Origin: Solenopsis invicta
Taxonomy: Eukaryota > Arthropoda > Insecta > Hymenoptera > Formicidae
Direction: 5' to 3'
DNA length: 64,000 nucleotides
Assembly: GCF_016802725.1 (NCBI RefSeq)
Contig: NC_052665.1
Span: 14,142,501-14,206,500 of the forward strand
This document shows, piece after piece, positions 61,601 to 64,000 of the stretch; position 1 is the first letter of the stretch; each line of letters begins with the position of its first letter. The translations under genes and the position numbers were made by a program. The notes beneath the pieces are model-generated. The model saw only the letters and a list, made by a program, of their open reading frames with translations, had not been told where the DNA came from and made no database searches.

Positions 61601-62445
61601 CGGCCGGGTTATGATCCTTTTCTCCTCTCTGAGCCGCGCGTGTTGACTTTCGTTTTTCATAAAAGTTTTACATTTTATTCCGACTTTTGTTTTTCTCGAT
61701 TTATTTCTAATCAAATTTTCATAAAAAAAAGAGAGAGAAGATTTTCAACCCAATTGTTTCGTTCACATCTAACGATACTCATCTTTACTTATATAATTGA
61801 TACAAATGGCAAATGTTACATAAATCGAATTTTCTTTGTGAAAGAAATCAACAAATTTTTATTTATAACAAATTATTAATAACAAAACTAATAAAAAACT
61901 ACGAAGAAAACTATAATTCTAATTTTAGTCTTCGTCATAGATATGTTTATAGCTCGTCACGTATATGTGTGCGGGACAGAAATACTTCTCTGAAATGTCA
62001 TGGAGCTATAACAAGGCTCAGGCCTTTCTATCTTTGAAAAACTGTCTGATCGGTAGCAGCGACATTTGCGCGTGCTACAAGACCCGAATGATCATCGATT
62101 CAATCGGTTCCGACAGTGGCAAGAATTCGATGACCGCGTGATTACAGAGGATAAATCGCTGCCGCGTATAATATGCATAAAATATACGTTTCTCGTATTC
62201 CAATTCGGAACCACAGGATTAATCTAGGAATCGATTTCCGTCAGTATTGAGCCCGACAGATAATTTCGTCGCGGAAGGGTCTTTGTCCCCGAATAGACAT
62301 CCTTAACAGCCCTAACATTTGCCTGGCGGTGGGCTAGACGGCCTCGCACGCTCTTGGAAATTCGCTGCTCGAAATTCGCGATCGTCCTGGTCGGCTGGCC
62401 GGCAGGGTTATATCCTGGAGCGAGCACGCGTGCGACAGGTGGGAA

Positions 62446-62466
62446 GCGGCGGCGGCGGCGGCGGCG
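62446..62466. repeat. (GGC)n repeat in a CpG-rich islet
   Basis: Seven GGC units lie within a CpG-rich stretch at about 62.3-62.7 kb. The polyarginine minus frame is an artefact of the repeat. Confidence 0.85.
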
Positions 62467-63089
62467 CCGTCCTAGGACGCGGCTAGTAGAAAACGCGGCC
62501 GAGACGTCTCGCGATCGATTAACGAATTCGCGTCCCGCTTCTACGCTCACTCCCGGAATAGAGTTCTTCGCAGCTGGCGGTCTCGCATCGCTCGCTATAA
62601 CGAGCGGGCGCGCGGCAAGGGCCGGAAGGGTCGAAGGGCGTGTGGACGACTCGGAAATGACGGAGAGGAATAGTTATGAACGAACGGTGTCTGCGTGCGA
62701 CTTCCGCGAGGCTGCCGTTCTATTTTCAGAATTTTGACGTAACTAATGGAGTTTTAATAAGGCTGTGTTTCATTCTCCGTATGCATATGTGTGTGAGTAC
62801 GTATGCGATTTCACGCTTTTGAAAATGTAAAGTTAACGACGGTTAACGTGGTTCGTATCTTTTGGAACATTAAATTGTACTTAAATATAGACAACATTAA
62901 ATGGGAACGGAATAGTTCTCAAGATAAAAAGCTTATCGAATTCATCTCGATTTAAAATCTATTATTATCTCTATTTCAACCATACTATTTCTAGTTATTG
63001 ATCCTAATAAATAAAGAAATCTATATCCTTTCTATTGAATATTTAATTACCTGGTGTTGTCTCATTACATAGATTGTGATCATCAAAGT

Positions 63090-63115
63090 ATGCTTACCTG
63101 TAACAGAAAGAAATA
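63090..63115 (-). promoter_or_regulatory. Putative recursive-splice (ratchet) site
   Basis: On the minus strand a pyrimidine tract TTTCTTTCTGTTACAG is joined directly to GTAAGC, so an acceptor and a donor share one point (between 63098 and 63097). A second donor-like CACCAG/GTAATT follows 47 bases downstream (exon-like 63097-63051), as seen for exon-definition at some ratchet sites. The flanks are AT-rich and noncoding, which argues against an ordinary exon end. Confidence 0.4.
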
Positions 63116-64000
63116 CAAATCATAAATATCTCTAGAGATTATATACATAATGTTTTATTTACTTATTACAATAATGTGAGGAAATTTAACATCTTTAAAA
63201 AAAAGAAAATAAAATTTTAGTTTATTTATAATTTTTAAAATTTTGTCCACTGTGATATGTATTTTACATTCGCGAGATATTGTATAATTACTCAATGAAG
63301 CTTCTAAATAATTAATATATCAAACCATTATTTAATTTGACAGATGCCAACGTCCTATGCTAGATTCGTTATTTGCCATTTCATATTTCCATTTAATATC
63401 TCTGCCAGTATAATATAATATCCGAATTAAATTGTTCGACATTTACGTTTCATTACATTTGCTACTAAACAAAAATATTATGCAACATCAGACGTAAACC
63501 GAATATTACTTTACGAAATCTTGAATGAATAATAGTTGAATAACAATTGACTGAAAAAAAGTGAATCTTTCAGATTTCGAGAAGCAGAAAAATAATAATT
63601 ATTTAATTATTATATAAAGATGTATAATTATAATATTATACGGTATATTTCTCGTATACATATAGTTTCATATCACGTTGCAATTTATCGTGCACGATTT
63701 ATAAATAAAATTATATGTAATTGAAGGCAAAGATTTAAACTGTTTATAATCAAATGCAAAAAGTTTTCTTGTGGTTCTTTATTAGTTTTGTTATTAATAA
63801 TTTGCTATAAATAGAAATTTGTTGATTTCTTCCAGAAAGAAAGTTCGATTTATGTAAAATTTGCCATTTATATCAATTATAATATAAGTAATTAATTCTT
63901 CACGCGCTCCTTTAAAATCATGATTATGAAATTGGGATTTTTTATTTGAAATAGCATTTTTGCCTACAAAAACTTGTGACTATATTTAAAATACTTGTGC

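Larger units (their letters stand above)
34514..64000 (-). other. Imp upstream region, likely a first intron over 29 kb
   Basis: No exon matching the first RRM of Imp was found on the minus strand, so this span probably lies between the RRM1 exon and the RRM2 exon. It has two components. AT-rich sequence carries foldback elements (about 35.4, 39.2, 43.3, 44.3, 46.5-47.9, 51.2, 52.3 and 57.8 kb). CpG-rich islets without domains occur at about 38.8, 42.0-43.0, 45.3, 49.8-50.1, 50.5-50.9, 53.5-54.4, 55.8-56.2, 56.8-57.2, 58.2-58.7, 60.7-61.6 and 62.3-62.7 kb. Stretches between these, including 40-42, 48-49.7, 59-60.5 and 62.8-64 kb, show nothing recognisable apart from the splice-like site at 63097/63098. 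Confidence 0.55.

Overview
This is a eukaryotic, arthropod-type window: long introns, GT-AG splicing, many microsatellites and short foldback transposons. Several CpG-rich islets in an otherwise AT-rich background fit a hymenopteran insect, probably an ant or bee; that is inference from composition and gene content. No bacterial, viral, CRISPR or defence system is visible.

Two protein-coding genes can be reconstructed. On the + strand, 3449-8844 is a complete seven-exon nuclear receptor of the NR2E class (PNR-like/Hr83-like), predicted at 409 residues, with an intact two-zinc-finger DNA-binding domain and a ligand-binding domain. All six introns keep the frame. On the - strand, six exons at 34513-30584 encode RRM2, four KH domains and the C-terminus of Imp, the insect IGF2BP mRNA-binding protein. 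The first RNA-recognition motif and the usual start codon were not found and probably lie beyond the right edge. Everything from 34514 to 64000 would then be a first intron of more than 29 kb, with alternative 5' exons, promoters or enhancers possibly inside it.

Layout: 1-3448, upstream flank with a GC-rich block, a short perfect foldback element and a CTGC-rich repeat; 3449-8844, the receptor gene, whose second intron holds at least three foldback elements; 8845-30583, a 21.7-kb block between two convergent stop codons, rich in pyrimidine tracts and microsatellites on the + strand but almost free of recognisable transposons, possibly containing a very long Imp 3' UTR; 30584-34513, the Imp exons, with tRNA-like sequences and a tRNA-derived SINE in the introns; 34514-64000, the long Imp intron or upstream region, with at least ten foldback elements, one family of which shares CACTGAG termini and TA target duplications, and about ten CpG-rich islets.

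The two genes are transcribed toward each other and act in unrelated processes (nuclear transcription control; mRNA binding). The most informative unexplained signals are a near-ideal recursive-splice (ratchet) site deep in the Imp intron, a phase-compatible candidate alternative Imp exon at about 50.5 kb, tandem NAG acceptors in both genes, and the transposon-poor convergent block.
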